Below are positions 31,541 through 31,653 of a stretch of DNA of 31,653 bases, piece by piece. The notes below the pieces were generated by a model, which was not told the origin of the DNA, did not search any database, and worked only from the letters and a program-made list of their open reading frames with translations. The position numbers were made by a program, and so were the translations under genes. The DNA is taken from contig CAZERD010000014.1 of assembly GCA_964515405.1 (NCBI GenBank), forward strand, positions 1 through 31,653. The letters run 5' to 3'. Every line of letters begins with the position of its first letter. Position 1 is the first letter of the stretch. The DNA is from CAZERD01 sp964515405 (GTDB lineage: Bacteria; Campylobacterota_A; Desulfurellia; Desulfurellales; CAZERD01).

Positions 31541-31653
31541 ATGCTGGATAAGAGAATTGAGGAAGAAATTATAAACGTAGTTGAGGGTTTGGGGTATGAG
31601 TTTTACGATCTTGTTGTTTCTAGAGACAAGATTGTTGTGTACATAGACAAGGA
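31541..31653 (+). CDS. rimP: Ribosome maturation factor RimP (N-terminal part, cut by window edge)
   Basis: Only the first ~37 residues are visible: a helix (DKRIEEEIINVVEGLGYE) followed by FYDLVVSRDKIVVYIDK, which matches the RimP/YlxS pattern 'helix, GxEL-x-D, strand, vYID(K/S)'. RimP assists 30S subunit maturation and normally heads a nusA-infB operon, so those genes are expected beyond the window. An ATG at 31517 is in frame, but it overlaps the predicted -10 box, and the 31541 start gives the usual RimP N-terminal length. Confidence 0.75.
   Translation, partial: MLDKRIEEEIINVVEGLGYEFYDLVVSRDKIVVYIDK

Noticed and set aside
1..31653. tRNA, rRNA, CRISPR arrays, IS elements or attachment sites
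   Set aside because: Intergenic gaps are nearly all below 140 bp and none shows a cloverleaf, spaced direct repeats, transposase frame or terminal inverted repeats.

Overview
The window is a gene-dense bacterial chromosome segment (about 28 protein genes and one structured RNA in 31.6 kb) with strong house-keeping content. The presence of a TpsB-type outer-membrane transporter implies a diderm (two-membrane) cell. Arginine is written mostly with AGA/AGG and isoleucine often with ATA, a codon habit common in thermophiles. The gene order ilvB-ilvN-ilvC-psd-pssA-leuA is typical of Deltaproteobacteria and related deep diderm phyla, and the split, archaeal-type glutamate synthase fits the same groups (Desulfobacterota, Deferribacterota, Nitrospirota, Aquificota-like). 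I cannot name the genus. No tRNA, rRNA, CRISPR array, prophage or insertion sequence was seen.

Region by region. (1) 1-2818: an aldehyde dehydrogenase (minus, cut by the window edge) faces an SCP2-like protein and an iron-containing alcohol dehydrogenase (plus). The last two are each broken by one extra base in a 5-base homopolymer. (2) 2825-8065: a chemoreceptor, an MBL-fold hydrolase, a double-hotdog acyl-CoA thioesterase and a class I/II aminotransferase. (3) 8037-10680: proC and tilS-prmC fire from overlapping divergent promoters. (4) 10647-13554, minus: fthC-rny-ymdB, preceded by a leader with three mutually pairable segments. (5) 13648-13830, minus: a ~183-nt rod-shaped RNA with a central bubble, best explained as 6S RNA (ssrS); its position just upstream of fthC matches the classic ssrS-ygfA arrangement. 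(6) 13840-18945, minus: a five-gene glutamate synthase operon (FMN/ferredoxin subunit, four-cluster ferredoxin, FAD oxidoreductase, glutaminase subunit, GXGXG subunit) driven by a perfect TTGACA-N17-TATAAT promoter whose -35 lies in a 21-bp palindrome. (7) 19070-23332, plus: a NarX/NarL-like two-component system followed by a TpsB transporter and a SapC-family protein, with no TpsA substrate in sight. (8) 23472-31653, plus: branched-chain amino-acid and phospholipid synthesis genes, a small cysteine-rich protein, a CdaZ-like diadenylate cyclase with an altered RHR motif, folD, and the start of rimP.

How it fits together: much of the window links nitrogen and amino-acid economy (glutamate synthase, proC, ilv/leu, aminotransferase), folate one-carbon metabolism (fthC, folD) and RNA-level control (6S RNA, RNase Y, YmdB). 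The least explained parts are the TCS-TpsB-SapC locus, the three-segment fthC leader, and the small Cys protein/diadenylate cyclase pair.
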